Shown here: piece by piece, positions 25,459 through 34,122 of the stretch | Position numbering within the stretch: position 1 is the stretch's first letter | How the letters are laid out: each line of letters starts with the position of its first letter | From: Hydrogenothermaceae bacterium | Lineage (GTDB): Bacteria; Aquificota; Aquificia; Aquificales; Hydrogenothermaceae | DNA: 64,000 nt | Assembly: GCA_026418455.1 (NCBI GenBank) | Contig: JAOABH010000008.1 | Span: 56,561 to 120,560 of the forward strand | Reading direction: 5' to 3' | Notes under the pieces: model-generated | What the model saw: the letters and a program-made list of their open reading frames with translations, nothing else | Told to the model about the DNA's origin: nothing | The model's database searches: none | Translations under genes and position numbers: made by a program

Positions 25459-26999
25459 TTTTTCATTGTCTTATTAACTATGAAACTTTGTATTAAACCA
25501 AGTATGTTGTTTGTAAGCCAGTATAAAACAAGTCCGGAAGGAAAAGTTAAGAACATAAATGTAAATACTACAGCTATAACATACATTATTATCTGTTGAT
25601 TTTTATCTGTGGAAGGAGTTATAAACTGCTGAGCTATCATGGAAAGCCCCATCAATATAGGTAGTATGTAGTATGGGTCTTTGTCAGATAGGTCTTTTAT
25701 CCAAAGTATAAATGGAGCACCTTTCAACTCTACTGTAACCATCAAAACGTTGTAAAGTGCGATAAATACTGGTATCTGAACCAAAATTGGTAAGCATCCC
25801 GATAGTGGATTTGCTCCGGCTTGGGCATAAAGTTTCATCATCTCTTCCTGTAGCTTCTGAGGGTCTTTCGCATACTTTTTCTTTAACTTTTCCATTTCCG
25901 GAGCTAAATCTGCCATTTTTTTCATAGCCTTTAAGCTCTTATGGTTTAGAGGGAAGAAAATTATTCTTATCAGTACTGTTAAAATAATTATAGCTACTCC
26001 CCAGTTAGGGATATACTCGTAGAAGAAATGTAAAAGTAAGAATAAAGGTTTTCCGAATATTCCAAAAAATCCAAAATCTATAGAGCTTCTTAAATCTAAG
26101 TTTATATTCCAGTTTTTCTCATATTTCTCTGTAAGATCTCCAAGTAGTGAGTATAGTTTGGCACCTCCATAAACAAAGCCATCAAAGTTAGATGGTATAT
26201 TTACTAAAACGGCTGTAGTATCTTTGTTTAGGGGAACTATCTTTACAGTACTTATGCCTTCTTTCAAAGATAGTATCTGGAAGAAGTATTTATTTTCTTC
26301 CCCTGCCCATAAAATTTTATCATTTATAGTGATTGTAGATTTAATATCATCAATACTATACTTTAAAATATCATTTTTGGTTTTTATAATTGGACCTTCG
26401 TGTCCGAAACTTCCCTCTGACTTTAACGTTAAGGCAGATAGATACCACAGGTTATATTTTTCTAAACCTTTTGAGTTTAATTGAATGTCTATGCTTCCAT
26501 CGTTATTTAATGTATATGTTTTAAAGATCTCAAATCCATCTCCTTTTAAAGAGAATGTTATGGTGTTCCCACTCTGTTTTACCTCATACTTTGTTAAATT
26601 TAATATATTAGTTAAATTTTTATCATTTGTTAATATGTCTCCAGGATATATGCCGGAGTTTTTAGCGTAATCAGATATCATATCTTGATTATACCGTTTT
26701 ACGAAAATGGAAGTTATTCTTCCACCGTATGGTGTAAACTGTATATCAAAATCCGGTGTAGAAATCTTTATGTTCTCTTTTGGGGTACTTTGCCTTTGAG
26801 TACCAAGTAAAAAATCTATATCGCCGTAATTCTCAATTTTTTGCACAGCTTGACTTGTTTGAGCTGTGGTTTTCTGTTTATTTTCGGTATCTTCTTTTGG
26901 CTGTGGAAAGAGATAAGAACTGAAAAAACTAAATGATGCTACCAATATAGAAACTGCAACAAAGAATATAAGCATCCTCTTTTGGGTATCTTCCTGCAT
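25455..26999 (-). CDS. yidC: Membrane protein insertase YidC
   Basis: A 514-residue inner-membrane insertase of the Gram-negative type: an N-terminal helix (about 10-28), a large periplasmic domain (about 55-310), and the conserved five-helix core with NWGVAIIILTVLIRIIFFPL, the Met-rich KAMKKMADLAPEM hairpin, GCLPILVQIPVFIALY and LVLYWLTNNILG. It inserts proteins such as the ATP synthase c and a subunits. It sits in the widespread rpmH-rnpA-yidD-yidC-mnmE order. Confidence 0.96.
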   Translation of the reverse strand: MQEDTQKRMLIFFVAVSILVASFSFFSSYLFPQPKEDTENKQKTTAQTSQAVQKIENYGDIDFLLGTQRQSTPKENIKISTPDFDIQFTPYGGRITSIFVKRYNQDMISDYAKNSGIYPGDILTNDKNLTNILNLTKYEVKQSGNTITFSLKGDGFEIFKTYTLNNDGSIDIQLNSKGLEKYNLWYLSALTLKSEGSFGHEGPIIKTKNDILKYSIDDIKSTITINDKILWAGEENKYFFQILSLKEGISTVKIVPLNKDTTAVLVNIPSNFDGFVYGGAKLYSLLGDLTEKYEKNWNINLDLRSSIDFGFFGIFGKPLFLLLHFFYEYIPNWGVAIIILTVLIRIIFFPLNHKSLKAMKKMADLAPEMEKLKKKYAKDPQKLQEEMMKLYAQAGANPLSGCLPILVQIPVFIALYNVLMVTVELKGAPFILWIKDLSDKDPYYILPILMGLSMIAQQFITPSTDKNQQIIMYVIAVVFTFMFLTFPSGLVLYWLTNNILGLIQSFIVNKTMKK

Positions 27000-27019
27000 C
27001 TTTTACCTCTCTACAGTTT

Positions 27020-27226
27020 TTATGGATAATCAACCCCACCTTTTGAGTAAGGGTTACATCTCAATATTCTCCATACGGTCTTTAAAAAGCCCTTAAAGAA
27101 TCCATATTTCTCAAAAGCCATAATTGAGTAATGGGAGCAGGTCGGATAAAATCTACATGATGGCTGTTTGAAAGAAAATATACTCTGATACGTTTTAACG
27201 ATAAATACTGCCATCTTAACTAACAT
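27020..27226 (-). CDS. yidD: Membrane protein insertion efficiency factor YidD
   Basis: A 68-residue protein of the YidD family (older name: hemolysin-like, DUF37). The sequence shows [32 protein letters not shown], with the conserved Cys and Arg residues. It is thought to assist YidC. It overlaps rnpA by seven bases, and yidC follows after about 20 bases. Confidence 0.95.
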   Translation of the reverse strand: MLVKMAVFIVKTYQSIFSFKQPSCRFYPTCSHYSIMAFEKYGFFKGFLKTVWRILRCNPYSKGGVDYP

Positions 27227-27552
27227 AACTTCTCAAGCTCTTTAAATGCTGATCTAATCTGATTTTCAACTTCATAACTCTTTTTATTTAAAATATACTG
27301 CTTTCCTACGAGTATTATATCACAGCTTAGATTTTTGTATTCATCAAGGGCAGACCTTACAGCCTGCCTCAAAAGCCTTTTCACTCTATTTCTTTTAACA
27401 GATAGTTTAAAAATCTTCTTTGGTGCCACAAAGAGAAATCTTGGATAACCTAACTGGTTCTGTCTGAAAACTACCGTAAAGTCCTCAAACTGTAACCTAT
27501 TCTTCTGAGAGAAAAGTTCTGATATCTCCTTTTTATTTTTTAACACTATCAT
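27220..27552 (-). CDS. rnpA: Ribonuclease P protein component
   Basis: A 110-residue basic protein that helps the catalytic RNA mature tRNA 5' ends. The signature [15 protein letters not shown] is clear. The start ATG overlaps the rpmH stop as ATGA, a tighter packing than in most bacteria, so the ribosome probably re-initiates. RNase P is notable here because two tRNA genes in the window overlap or touch protein genes. Confidence 0.95.
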   Translation of the reverse strand: MIVLKNKKEISELFSQKNRLQFEDFTVVFRQNQLGYPRFLFVAPKKIFKLSVKRNRVKRLLRQAVRSALDEYKNLSCDIILVGKQYILNKKSYEVENQIRSAFKELEKLC

Positions 27553-27695
27553 GAAGGAGCTAAACGTTTTCTTCCTTTTGCTCTCCTTCTTGCTATAATC
27601 TTTCTTCCGGATTTTGTCCTCATTCTTGCAAGGAATCCGGAAACTCTCTTTCTCTTCTTATTAGAAAGATGGGACTTAGCCTTCATATTTGCCAT
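27549..27695 (-). CDS. rpmH: Ribosomal protein L34
   Basis: A 48-residue, very basic large-subunit protein. Its C-terminal two thirds ([20 protein letters not shown] then AKGRKRLAP) match L34 closely; the N-terminus ([17 protein letters not shown]) diverges from the usual MKRTYQPS. AAAAGGAGG lies ten bases before the ATG. It overlaps rnpA by four bases and heads the rpmH-rnpA-yidD-yidC-mnmE block. It is too short to stand out without its conserved sequence. Confidence 0.95.
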   Translation of the reverse strand: MANMKAKSHLSNKKRKRVSGFLARMRTKSGRKIIARRRAKGRKRLAPS

Positions 27696-27717
27696 CTATC
27701 AAAACCTCCTTTTAAAA

Positions 27718-27748
27718 TAGTAAAAGAGCAGGCTTAAACCTGCTCTTA
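27718..27748 (-). terminator. Intrinsic terminator after atpE
   Basis: A nine-base stem AAGAGCAGG/CCTGCTCTT with a six-base loop, read on the minus strand about 25 bases after the atpE stop and followed by TTACTATTTT. It closes the atpB-usp-atpE unit and insulates rpmH, whose ribosome site follows. Confidence 0.8.
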
Positions 27749-27772
27749 AAATGTTGGTAAATCTAAATCTTA

Positions 27773-28117
27773 TTAGAATCCAGCTTTAGAGTCAAATATA
27801 CCTGTGAAGATGAAGATTATTGCTATAAGTAGTGCATAGAGAACGAATGTTTCGATCAAAGCCATACCAATAAACATAGTTGTGAGGAGTTTTGGTCCCA
27901 TGTTTGGGTTTCTTGCCATTCCTTCGAGAACTCCTCTTATAGCATTACCAAGACCTGCTGCACCACCACCTGCCGCTGCACCTATAGCAACTCCAGCACC
28001 TATAGCTAAAGCTCCGTAAAATACAGCTCTTGCCATAGGATCTCCTTCTGCTGCAAATGCTGCAGAAACTGTTCCTACAAGAACCATCAGCATAAGGACT
28101 CTTGAAAACTTAGCCAT
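27773..28117 (-). CDS. atpE: ATP synthase F0 subunit c, with N-terminal leader
   Basis: A 114-residue c subunit, the proton-carrying rotor ring. Residues 1-23 form a signal-peptide-like leader (ending AAFAA), followed by the two membrane hairpin helices: a glycine-rich first helix ([16 protein letters not shown]), the polar loop MARNPN and the second helix with the ion-binding Glu89 in [11 protein letters not shown] leader on subunit c is known from Aquifex aeolicus. The Gln that marks sodium-driven rings appears to be replaced by a Leu (AGLGN), so proton coupling is likely. The universal-stress gene lies between it and atpB. Confidence 0.95.
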   Translation of the reverse strand: MAKFSRVLMLMVLVGTVSAAFAAEGDPMARAVFYGALAIGAGVAIGAAAGGGAAGLGNAIRGVLEGMARNPNMGPKLLTTMFIGMALIETFVLYALLIAIIFIFTGIFDSKAGF

Positions 28118-28142
28118 TACTTATACAACCTCCTATGAGTAT

Positions 28143-28538
28143 TTATTTCACTATTAAAACGCTACAGTTTGCTTTTTTATTTAGATATTCATACTCGTCT
28201 GTTAAAACCACTAAATCTGGATTTTCTTCTTGAACAAACTTTCCTATAACATCCTTAACTCTACCAGAACAATCTATTATATACTTATACTTACCAGTAT
28301 AACCAGTCATCAAGTCATCAAGTTTTGCTTGAGCACTTTCTTTACTCTTTTGATTTAAATCCGGAGGAATTGGCATGCCAAAACTTGCACTCCATCTTTT
28401 CATCATATACACATCAACTATCTCATAAAATATCACTAACTCGCTACCGTATTTAGATGCTAAATCTTTAGCAAATTCTAAAGCCTTCAAGGACTGGTTG
28501 TCAAACTGAAAATTTACAAATATCTTCTTTATCTCCAT
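28143..28538 (-). CDS. Universal stress protein-like, within the ATP synthase F0 cluster
   Basis: A 131-residue protein with the Usp/HUP fold, from KKIFVNFQFDNQSLKALEFAKDLASKYGSELVIFYEI to a final strand SVLIVK. The usual ATP-binding G-2x-G-9x-G-[ST] tail is missing (LTDEYEYLNKKANCSVLIVK), so it probably does not bind ATP as classic UspA proteins do. It lies between atpB and atpE with 13 and 25 base gaps on the same strand, where other bacteria have nothing or atpI-like genes. A role tied to energy status or to F0 assembly is only suggested by position. Confidence 0.8.
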   Translation of the reverse strand: MEIKKIFVNFQFDNQSLKALEFAKDLASKYGSELVIFYEIVDVYMMKRWSASFGMPIPPDLNQKSKESAQAKLDDLMTGYTGKYKYIIDCSGRVKDVIGKFVQEENPDLVVLTDEYEYLNKKANCSVLIVK

Positions 28539-28551
28539 AGTTTCCCCTTTA

Positions 28552-29190
28552 TTAATGTTCTTCGTGTGTTATAGCACCAGCTATATACACAGTTGTAAGA
28601 ACAACAAATACGTAAGTTTGTAAGAATACAGCTATCAAGTGTATCAACATAACAGGCATAGGAACTAAAAGAGGTATAAGCATTATTAGAACAATACTTA
28701 TAAGCTCGCCACCTGTCATATTTGCAAATAGACGGAGAGCCAACGTTACAGGTCTACTTAGGTGGCTAAGAAGCTCTATTATCACAAAAACAGGAGCCAT
28801 TGCAGGGACAGGTCCCAAGAAATGTTTAAAGTAAGACAGCCCGTTTGTTCTTATTCCTTCAAAGTTATATATGAAGAAAACCATTAATGCAAGGGCCATG
28901 GTTGTATTTAAGTTTGCAGTAGGAGATTCAAATCCAGGAATCATACCAAGTAAGTTGCCAAAGAATACGAATAGCCCTATAGCTGCTATTAACGGGAAGT
29001 ATTTTCTTCCTTTTTCTCCCATATTCTCTTTTATCATGTTGTCTATAAACTGGATGTATATCTCAAAGATGTTCTGTATAGGTGTTGGGACTAATCCGGG
29101 TTTTTTTGCCAATGCCATAAATAGTATCGGCACAGCTATCACAACAAGTAAAGCCATAGTAACATGAGTTTGCATTATCTGGGACTCCAA
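28552..29190 (-). CDS. atpB: ATP synthase F0 subunit a
   Basis: A 212-residue membrane protein forming the proton half-channels beside the c ring. Membrane helices occur near 8-27, 68-90, 95-115, 130-150 and 160-205; the essential Arg is in LALRLFANMTGGELI and the family block FGNLLGMIPG is present. The start is TTG with GGAGG upstream. A good promoter precedes it. The F1 genes are elsewhere; only the epsilon gene is in the window, at 49.1 kb. Confidence 0.95.
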   Translation of the reverse strand: MESQIMQTHVTMALLVVIAVPILFMALAKKPGLVPTPIQNIFEIYIQFIDNMIKENMGEKGRKYFPLIAAIGLFVFFGNLLGMIPGFESPTANLNTTMALALMVFFIYNFEGIRTNGLSYFKHFLGPVPAMAPVFVIIELLSHLSRPVTLALRLFANMTGGELISIVLIMLIPLLVPMPVMLIHLIAVFLQTYVFVVLTTVYIAGAITHEEH

Positions 29191-29223
29191 GGTTAGCCTC
29201 CATTCTTTCTTAAATTCTGTAAT

Positions 29224-29252
29224 ATTATACAGAAAAATTTCAAGGATGTAAA
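29224..29252 (-). promoter_or_regulatory. Strong sigma-70 type promoter for atpB-usp-atpE
   Basis: On the minus strand TTTACA and a perfect TATAAT are separated by 17 bases. The -35 element lies within the end of trmFO. The -10 element also falls inside an inverted repeat (CTGTA-6-TACAG, 29217-29232), which might be an operator. The start site would be near 29217, about 27 bases before the TTG start of atpB. Confidence 0.65.
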
Positions 29253-30553
29253 TTGATTTTTTCTTTAAAGGCTTTTATACTCTCTAAAGCTCTCTCAACT
29301 TTAACTGCTTTTCTCTTTTCTTTATCTTTTATCCTATACTCAGTATCAGGAAGTATGGCGAAATTTGGTCCCATAGGTTGCAGTTCATTTTTTGCTGTAG
29401 TTATGTAGTTTATAAGAGAGCCTATCATACTTTCCCTTGGAGGAGCTAAAGGTTCTTCTCCTCTCAATATCCTAACTACATTTATACCTGCAATTATCCC
29501 TGTTGAAGCACTTGCCATATATCCTTCCACTCCTGTTATCTGTCCGGCAAAAAGTATGTTTGGTTTGGATTTTAACTGTAAGGTTGGATGTAGGAGTTTT
29601 TGAGACTGTATAAATGTGTTTCTGTGTATGGACCCAAGTTTAACAAACTCTGCATCTTTTAAAGCTGGAATAAGTCTAAAAACTTTCTTTTGATCGGAAT
29701 ATTTTAACTTTGTCTGGAAACCTACTAAGGATAGAAGTGTTCCCTCTATATTTTCTTTTCTCAGTTGGACTACAGCAAATGGCTGTTTTCCTGTTTTCGG
29801 GTTTATAAGCCCAACAGGTTTCATAGGTCCAAAGAGTAAGGTCTGTTTTCCTCTCCTTGCAATCTCCTCTATAGGAAGACAGCCTTCAAAATATACTGCC
29901 TTTTCAAAATCTTTAAGTGGAACTTGTTCTCCTTTTAAAAGCTCTTCGTAGAATATCTCATACTCCTCTTGAGTTAATACACAGTTAAAGTAATCTGCTG
30001 AACCTTTACCGTATCTGTCAGCCCAAAATCCTTTTGAGTAGTCCACTGTTGAGGCATCTACCACCGGAGATATTGCATCGTAAAAGTATAGATACTCACT
30101 TCCTGTAAGTTTCTGTATCTCTAAAGATAACTTCTCAGATGTTAGGGGTCCGGAAGCTATAACTACAAAACTGTCTGTTGGGATCTCTGTAATCTCTTCT
30201 CTGATAACTTCTATATTGGGGTGATTTTCTATAATCTCTGTTATCTTTTTAGAGAATTTTTCCCTGTCAACAGCAAAAGCTTGACCTGCTGGAACTTTAA
30301 ACTCTTTTGCCACTTTTAAAATTATAGAGTCAAGTATATCCATCTCCTGTTTTAATAGTCCAGAGGCTGATGTAGGAGATTCACTGCCAAAGGAGTTACT
30401 ACATACTATCTCTGCGAGATATGGTGTTCTATGGGCTGGAGTAGATCTTTTAGGACGCATCTCATAAAGTTTAACTTTGAAGCCAGCGTTAGCTATTTTG
30501 TATGCCGCTTCTGTTCCGGCAAGTCCGCCACCTATAACGATAACTTTGGACAT
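29240..30553 (-). CDS. trmFO: Folate-dependent tRNA (uracil-5-)-methyltransferase TrmFO
   Basis: A 437-residue flavoprotein that makes 5-methyluridine at tRNA position 54 using methylenetetrahydrofolate. It shows the Rossmann VIGGGLAGTEAAYKIA start, LYEMRP, CSNSFGSES, DAISPVVDASTVDYSKGF, FEGCLPIEE, LFGPMKPVGL and TGVEGYMAS blocks. FAD binding is at the N-terminus. It is co-transcribed with moaE (stop and start overlap in TAATG). TrmFO replaces SAM-dependent TrmA in Aquificota and other groups. Confidence 0.96.
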   Translation of the reverse strand: MSKVIVIGGGLAGTEAAYKIANAGFKVKLYEMRPKRSTPAHRTPYLAEIVCSNSFGSESPTSASGLLKQEMDILDSIILKVAKEFKVPAGQAFAVDREKFSKKITEIIENHPNIEVIREEITEIPTDSFVVIASGPLTSEKLSLEIQKLTGSEYLYFYDAISPVVDASTVDYSKGFWADRYGKGSADYFNCVLTQEEYEIFYEELLKGEQVPLKDFEKAVYFEGCLPIEEIARRGKQTLLFGPMKPVGLINPKTGKQPFAVVQLRKENIEGTLLSLVGFQTKLKYSDQKKVFRLIPALKDAEFVKLGSIHRNTFIQSQKLLHPTLQLKSKPNILFAGQITGVEGYMASASTGIIAGINVVRILRGEEPLAPPRESMIGSLINYITTAKNELQPMGPNFAILPDTEYRIKDKEKRKAVKVERALESIKAFKEKINLHP

Positions 30554-30972
30554 TAACTTTCTTTCCAGGAGTAATTTCCAGTTTTAAATACCTCTTTTTT
30601 CCATATAGGTGCTCTTGCCTTCACATTGTCAACTATATATCTACATCCTGCAAAGGCTTCCTGTCTGTGACCTGCCCAAACAGCTACAAGGAAAGAAGGA
30701 ACACCCACCTTTACAATCCCGGTTCTGTGGTGGACAACGGCATATTTTATACCAAATTTTTCTTTTGCTTCCTCTATTATCTCCCTTATAACTTTTTCTG
30801 CCATTGATATGTAGGCTTCATAGTGAAGTTCCTCTACCTCTCCATCTTCGGGAGCAGACCTTGCAACTCCTAAGAATATATCAACTCCACCACAACCATC
30901 ATCTTTAAAAGAGTTAAAAACGTCATCTAAACTAAACCAATCTTCTCCTATGTATATGTCTGGCACTAACAT
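30553..30972 (-). CDS. moaE: Molybdopterin synthase catalytic subunit MoaE
   Basis: A 139-residue large subunit of molybdopterin synthase, which inserts dithiolene sulfur into precursor Z. Family blocks: GCGGVDIFLGVAR, LHYEAYISMAEK, VVHHRTGIVKVGVPSFLVAVWAGHRQEAF (given in parts: VHHRTG, GHRQEAF) and the catalytic-Lys region APIWKKEVF. The sulfur-carrying MoaD is not in the window. Its ATG overlaps the preceding gene by seven bases and its stop overlaps trmFO by one. Confidence 0.94.
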   Translation of the reverse strand: MLVPDIYIGEDWFSLDDVFNSFKDDGCGGVDIFLGVARSAPEDGEVEELHYEAYISMAEKVIREIIEEAKEKFGIKYAVVHHRTGIVKVGVPSFLVAVWAGHRQEAFAGCRYIVDNVKARAPIWKKEVFKTGNYSWKES

Positions 30973-31478
30973 TTTCCACCCTTATCTATGTATTCTTGAA
31001 ATGATTTAACTTTATCATAACATCTTGTTCCTATGTAGTCTGCAAGCTTTATAAAGTAATCTTTTGGTAAATAACCAGGTATTATACCAAAAAGTTCATA
31101 ATCTTTCTCAGGTAAAAATACAGCTATTGTAGGATAACCTGTAACTCTGTATATTGATGTTAGAGTCTGCTCATCCATAACTTTTTTACTTTCCGGGTCT
31201 ATAACCTGTCTCTTACCTTCTACATTTACTATGGCTATATCTATATTGTTCTTTATTAAGCTTTCTTTAAGTTGTAAATCTTTAAGGTCTTTGTTTAGTT
31301 TTTCACAATATTGACATGTTTCCGACTCAAATACTACTATAAGGTTTTTCTTATTCTCCATAGCTGGCTTTATTACACTATTTGGGTCAACAGTAAATTT
31401 CGGCTCCTTTGATTGATTACATGAGAGAAGGCTTACTGCAATCATCAAAACAACCGTTAGTACAATTTTTCTCATCAA
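30966..31478 (-). CDS. Thioredoxin-like lipoprotein
   Basis: A 170-residue predicted lipoprotein: signal sequence with lipobox LLSC (Cys20), then a thioredoxin-fold domain with the redox motif CQYC at 55-58 (ESETCQYC) and a GYPT cis-Pro. This matches the SoxW/thioredoxin-related (DUF255-like) periplasmic group that reduces disulfides on the outer face of the membrane. Two further Cys occur near the C-terminus (TRCYD and a terminal GGKC). Substrate unknown; cytochrome assembly or sulfur oxidation are possibilities. It heads the moaE-trmFO transcript. Confidence 0.85.
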   Translation of the reverse strand: MMRKIVLTVVLMIAVSLLSCNQSKEPKFTVDPNSVIKPAMENKKNLIVVFESETCQYCEKLNKDLKDLQLKESLIKNNIDIAIVNVEGKRQVIDPESKKVMDEQTLTSIYRVTGYPTIAVFLPEKDYELFGIIPGYLPKDYFIKLADYIGTRCYDKVKSFQEYIDKGGKC

Positions 31479-31517
31479 AAACCTCTCAAATTAATTTTCA
31501 GATAAAAGTTATCTCTA

Positions 31518-32696
31518 CTAAGCTAACTTTTCAAGAGCTTCTTTTATCCTACTTACACCTTTTTGAATGTTTTCCATAGATGTAGCATAGGAAAGTCTTA
31601 TATAACCTTCTTTTCCAAAAGCAGATCCTGGAACAACGGCAACCTTTGCCTCTTCAAGCAAATACTCTGTTAATCTCATATCATTCTCAAGTTTACCAGC
31701 TGTGTAGTAACTAACATTAGGAAAAGCATAAAATGCACCTTGAGGTAGAGTACATTTAACTCCTTTTATGTTGTTTAAGGCTTCCACAATGTAGTTTCTT
31801 CTTTTTATAAACTCTTCTCTCATCTTTCTTGGAAACTCTCCACCATCCTTAAGTGCTTCTACTGCACCATACTGTATAAAAGTAGTAGGGTTGGATATTG
31901 TTTGACTCTGCATATTCACTATAGCTTTTGCAAACTTCTCAGGAGCTGCAACCCATCCAAGTCTCCAACCAGTCATTGAGTAAGATTTTGAGAATGCACT
32001 TACAGTAAAAGTTATCTCTCTTACTTCTTTTGATAAAGATGCTATGCTTACATGTTCCTCATCGTATGCAAACTCCTCATAACACTCATCTGATATGATT
32101 GCTATATTATTTTTCAAACAAAACTCTGCTATCTTTTCAAGTTCTTTTCTTGGTATAACAGCACCCGTAGGGTTGGAAGGTGTATTTAGGACTAAAGCTT
32201 TGGTTTTAGGTGTTATGGCGTCTTTAATATGATCAACGGTTAAAACAAAACCATTATCTTCAGATAGTTCTACTATCTTTGGAATTCCATCGTTTATAAC
32301 TATCTGCTCTGTATATGATACCCAGTAAGGAGCAGGAACTATGACTTCATCTCCCAGATTTAGAATAACGGCAAATATCTCGTACAGTCCCATCTTAGCT
32401 CCGGGACATACCACTACCTCAGATGGATTATATTCAACTTTATTTCTTACTTTAAGTTTTTCGGCAATTGCTTGTCTTAGCTCTGGTATTCCACCTGCAG
32501 GGGAGTATTTTGTCTTTCCCTCTTTTAAAGCTTTTATAGCTCCCTCTTTTGCATAATCCGGAGTATCAAAATCTGGCTCTCCGGCACCAAAGCTTATAAT
32601 ATCCACTCCTTTTGCTTTTAACTCGTTGGCTTTTGCAGTTATTGCAAGTGTCTGTGAAGGCTTTATCCTCTTAATTCTTTCGGAAAGTTCTATCAA
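31518..32696 (-). CDS. aspC: Aspartate aminotransferase (class I, PLP)
   Basis: A 392-residue fold-type I aminotransferase of the Ib subgroup common in thermophiles. It shows GAGEPDFDTPDY, GKTKYSPAGG, the NTPSNPTGAV block with the PLP-contacting Asn, DECYEEF, the Schiff-base Lys in SAFSKSYSMTGWRLGW, and the C-terminal Arg in IRLSYA. It interconverts aspartate and 2-oxoglutarate with oxaloacetate and glutamate; related enzymes also accept prephenate or aromatic substrates, so specificity is not certain. Single gene, divergent from cutA. Confidence 0.93.
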   Translation of the reverse strand: MIELSERIKRIKPSQTLAITAKANELKAKGVDIISFGAGEPDFDTPDYAKEGAIKALKEGKTKYSPAGGIPELRQAIAEKLKVRNKVEYNPSEVVVCPGAKMGLYEIFAVILNLGDEVIVPAPYWVSYTEQIVINDGIPKIVELSEDNGFVLTVDHIKDAITPKTKALVLNTPSNPTGAVIPRKELEKIAEFCLKNNIAIISDECYEEFAYDEEHVSIASLSKEVREITFTVSAFSKSYSMTGWRLGWVAAPEKFAKAIVNMQSQTISNPTTFIQYGAVEALKDGGEFPRKMREEFIKRRNYIVEALNNIKGVKCTLPQGAFYAFPNVSYYTAGKLENDMRLTEYLLEEAKVAVVPGSAFGKEGYIRLSYATSMENIQKGVSRIKEALEKLA

Positions 32697-32809
32697 CTCT
32701 TTTTCTCCTTAAAATGAAGTTTATCATTAAAATTTTATCAGATTTTGGTTATTGTTTTTTAAAATTTTTATGCTATATTTAAATCAAATTAAAAGTTAAG
32801 GGGTTATAG

Positions 32810-33133
32810 ATGTCAGAGTATATTGTAGTGTTTATAACCGTTCCAACCAAAGAAGATGGATTTAGGATAGCAGACACTATAGTAGAGAAAAAGGTTGGGG
32901 CATGTGTAAATGTAGCACCATTAGAGCAGTCTGTATTTTTCTGGAAGGGAAATATAGAAAAGGAAAAAGAGTACCTCCTTATAGTAAAAAGTAAGTTAGA
33001 GAAGTTTGAAGAGTTAAAAAACACTGTCAAATCTATTCATCCCTATACTGTTCCGGAGATAATAGCTATCCCTATAGTTGCTGGGAATAGTGAATATCTC
33101 GGTTGGATAGATGAAACTTTAAGTAGAGGTTAA
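32810..33133 (+). CDS. cutA: Divalent cation tolerance protein CutA
   Basis: A 107-residue trimeric CutA1 protein. Family blocks ITVPTKEDG near the start, KKVGACVNVAPLEQSVFFWKG (in parts GACVNV, FFWKG), EYLLIVKS and HPYTVPEIIAIP are clear. In E. coli it affects copper and cobalt tolerance, but its biochemical role is unsettled; thermophile CutA proteins are very stable. AAGGGG precedes the ATG. It is followed by a 35-codon ORF and a slipin gene. Confidence 0.94.
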   Translation: MSEYIVVFITVPTKEDGFRIADTIVEKKVGACVNVAPLEQSVFFWKGNIEKEKEYLLIVKSKLEKFEELKNTVKSIHPYTVPEIIAIPIVAGNSEYLGWIDETLSRG

Positions 33134-33139
33134 ATTGAT

Positions 33140-33247
33140 ATGAACATTATACAGGAATATGCAAAAAGCGAAAATAACACTATAATCCTTATACCTTATG
33201 ATTCAACGTTAACTCCTATATTGAATGTCCATAATCAGCAGAGGTAA
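33140..33247 (+). CDS. 35-residue ORF, possible remnant of an SPFH/slipin gene
   Basis: A short frame with ATG and AGAGG upstream, between cutA and the slipin gene. Its tail, around NNTIILIPYDSTLTPIL, resembles the last strand of SPFH/band-7 proteins; the neighbouring slipin ends in a comparable [16 protein letters not shown]. It may be the 3' remnant of a lost or duplicated band-7 gene, or a genuine small protein. The evidence is only similarity by eye and position. Confidence 0.35.
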   Translation: MNIIQEYAKSENNTIILIPYDSTLTPILNVHNQQR

Positions 33248-33252
33248 GATAG

Positions 33253-34122
33253 ATGTCTAATATCGTAATATTTATAATCTTTACTATTTTAATGTTTACA
33301 CTGATTGCAGGTTTTGAGTTTCTCTATAGTATCATGCCAATAATAGCCGGAGGGTTTAAGATGGATGGATTTCTGTTGGTTATAGTTGTTTTAGGTGTTA
33401 TATTTATTGCTTCCTCTGTTAAAGTTATCAATGAGTATGAGAGGGCTGTTGTTTTCCGTTTAGGTAGAGTTTTAGGCAAAGCGAAAGGTCCAGGTGTGTT
33501 TATACTTATTCCTTTTATAGATAAAATGGTAAAAGTCTCCCTAAGGGTTGTAACTCTGGATGTTCCAACTCAAGATGTAATAACAAAGGATAATATCTCA
33601 GTTCAGGTAGATGCAGTTGTTTACTTTAAAGTTGTTGATCCTATAAAGGCTGTGATAAACGTTGAAAACTACCTATATGCAACATCTCAGATATCTCAAA
33701 CTACTCTCAGAAGTGTTTGTGGACAGGCTGAACTTGACGAACTTCTCTCTCAGAGAGATAAGATAAATGTGAAACTCCAAGAGATAATAGATCAGGAAAC
33801 TGATGCTTGGGGTGTGAAAGTTGTTGCTGTTGAGCTAAAGAGAATAGATATAACAGAGGAGCTCAAGAGAGCTATTGCAAAACAGGCAGAAGCTGAAAGA
33901 GAGAGAAGAGCTAAGATTATCCAGGCAGAAGCAGAGTATCAAGCGGCTCAGAAATTGACAGAAGCTGCGGAACTATTGGCTAAACATCCATTGGCAATCC
34001 AGTTAAGATATTTAGAAACATTATCAACTGTTAGTCAAAATCCATCTAATACAATAGTTTTACCATTACCTACAGAGATTTTGGAGCTTTTGAAAGGTAA
34101 AAAACAAGATAAGGAATGTTAG
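33253..34122 (+). CDS. Slipin / SPFH (stomatin-like, band 7) protein
   Basis: A membrane-anchored stomatin-family protein of up to 289 residues. One or two hydrophobic segments (about 5-35 and 40-58) precede the SPFH domain with [24 protein letters not shown] and [20 protein letters not shown], then a helical region rich in Ala, Glu and Gln ([17 protein letters not shown]) and a C-terminal strand. Slipins scaffold membrane microdomains, usually with an NfeD protein, which is absent here. The ATG at 33361 has a better ribosome site (GGAGGG six bases upstream) and would give 253 residues, the usual slipin length; 33253 is possible. Confidence 0.92.
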   Translation: MSNIVIFIIFTILMFTLIAGFEFLYSIMPIIAGGFKMDGFLLVIVVLGVIFIASSVKVINEYERAVVFRLGRVLGKAKGPGVFILIPFIDKMVKVSLRVVTLDVPTQDVITKDNISVQVDAVVYFKVVDPIKAVINVENYLYATSQISQTTLRSVCGQAELDELLSQRDKINVKLQEIIDQETDAWGVKVVAVELKRIDITEELKRAIAKQAEAERERRAKIIQAEAEYQAAQKLTEAAELLAKHPLAIQLRYLETLSTVSQNPSNTIVLPLPTEILELLKGKKQDKEC

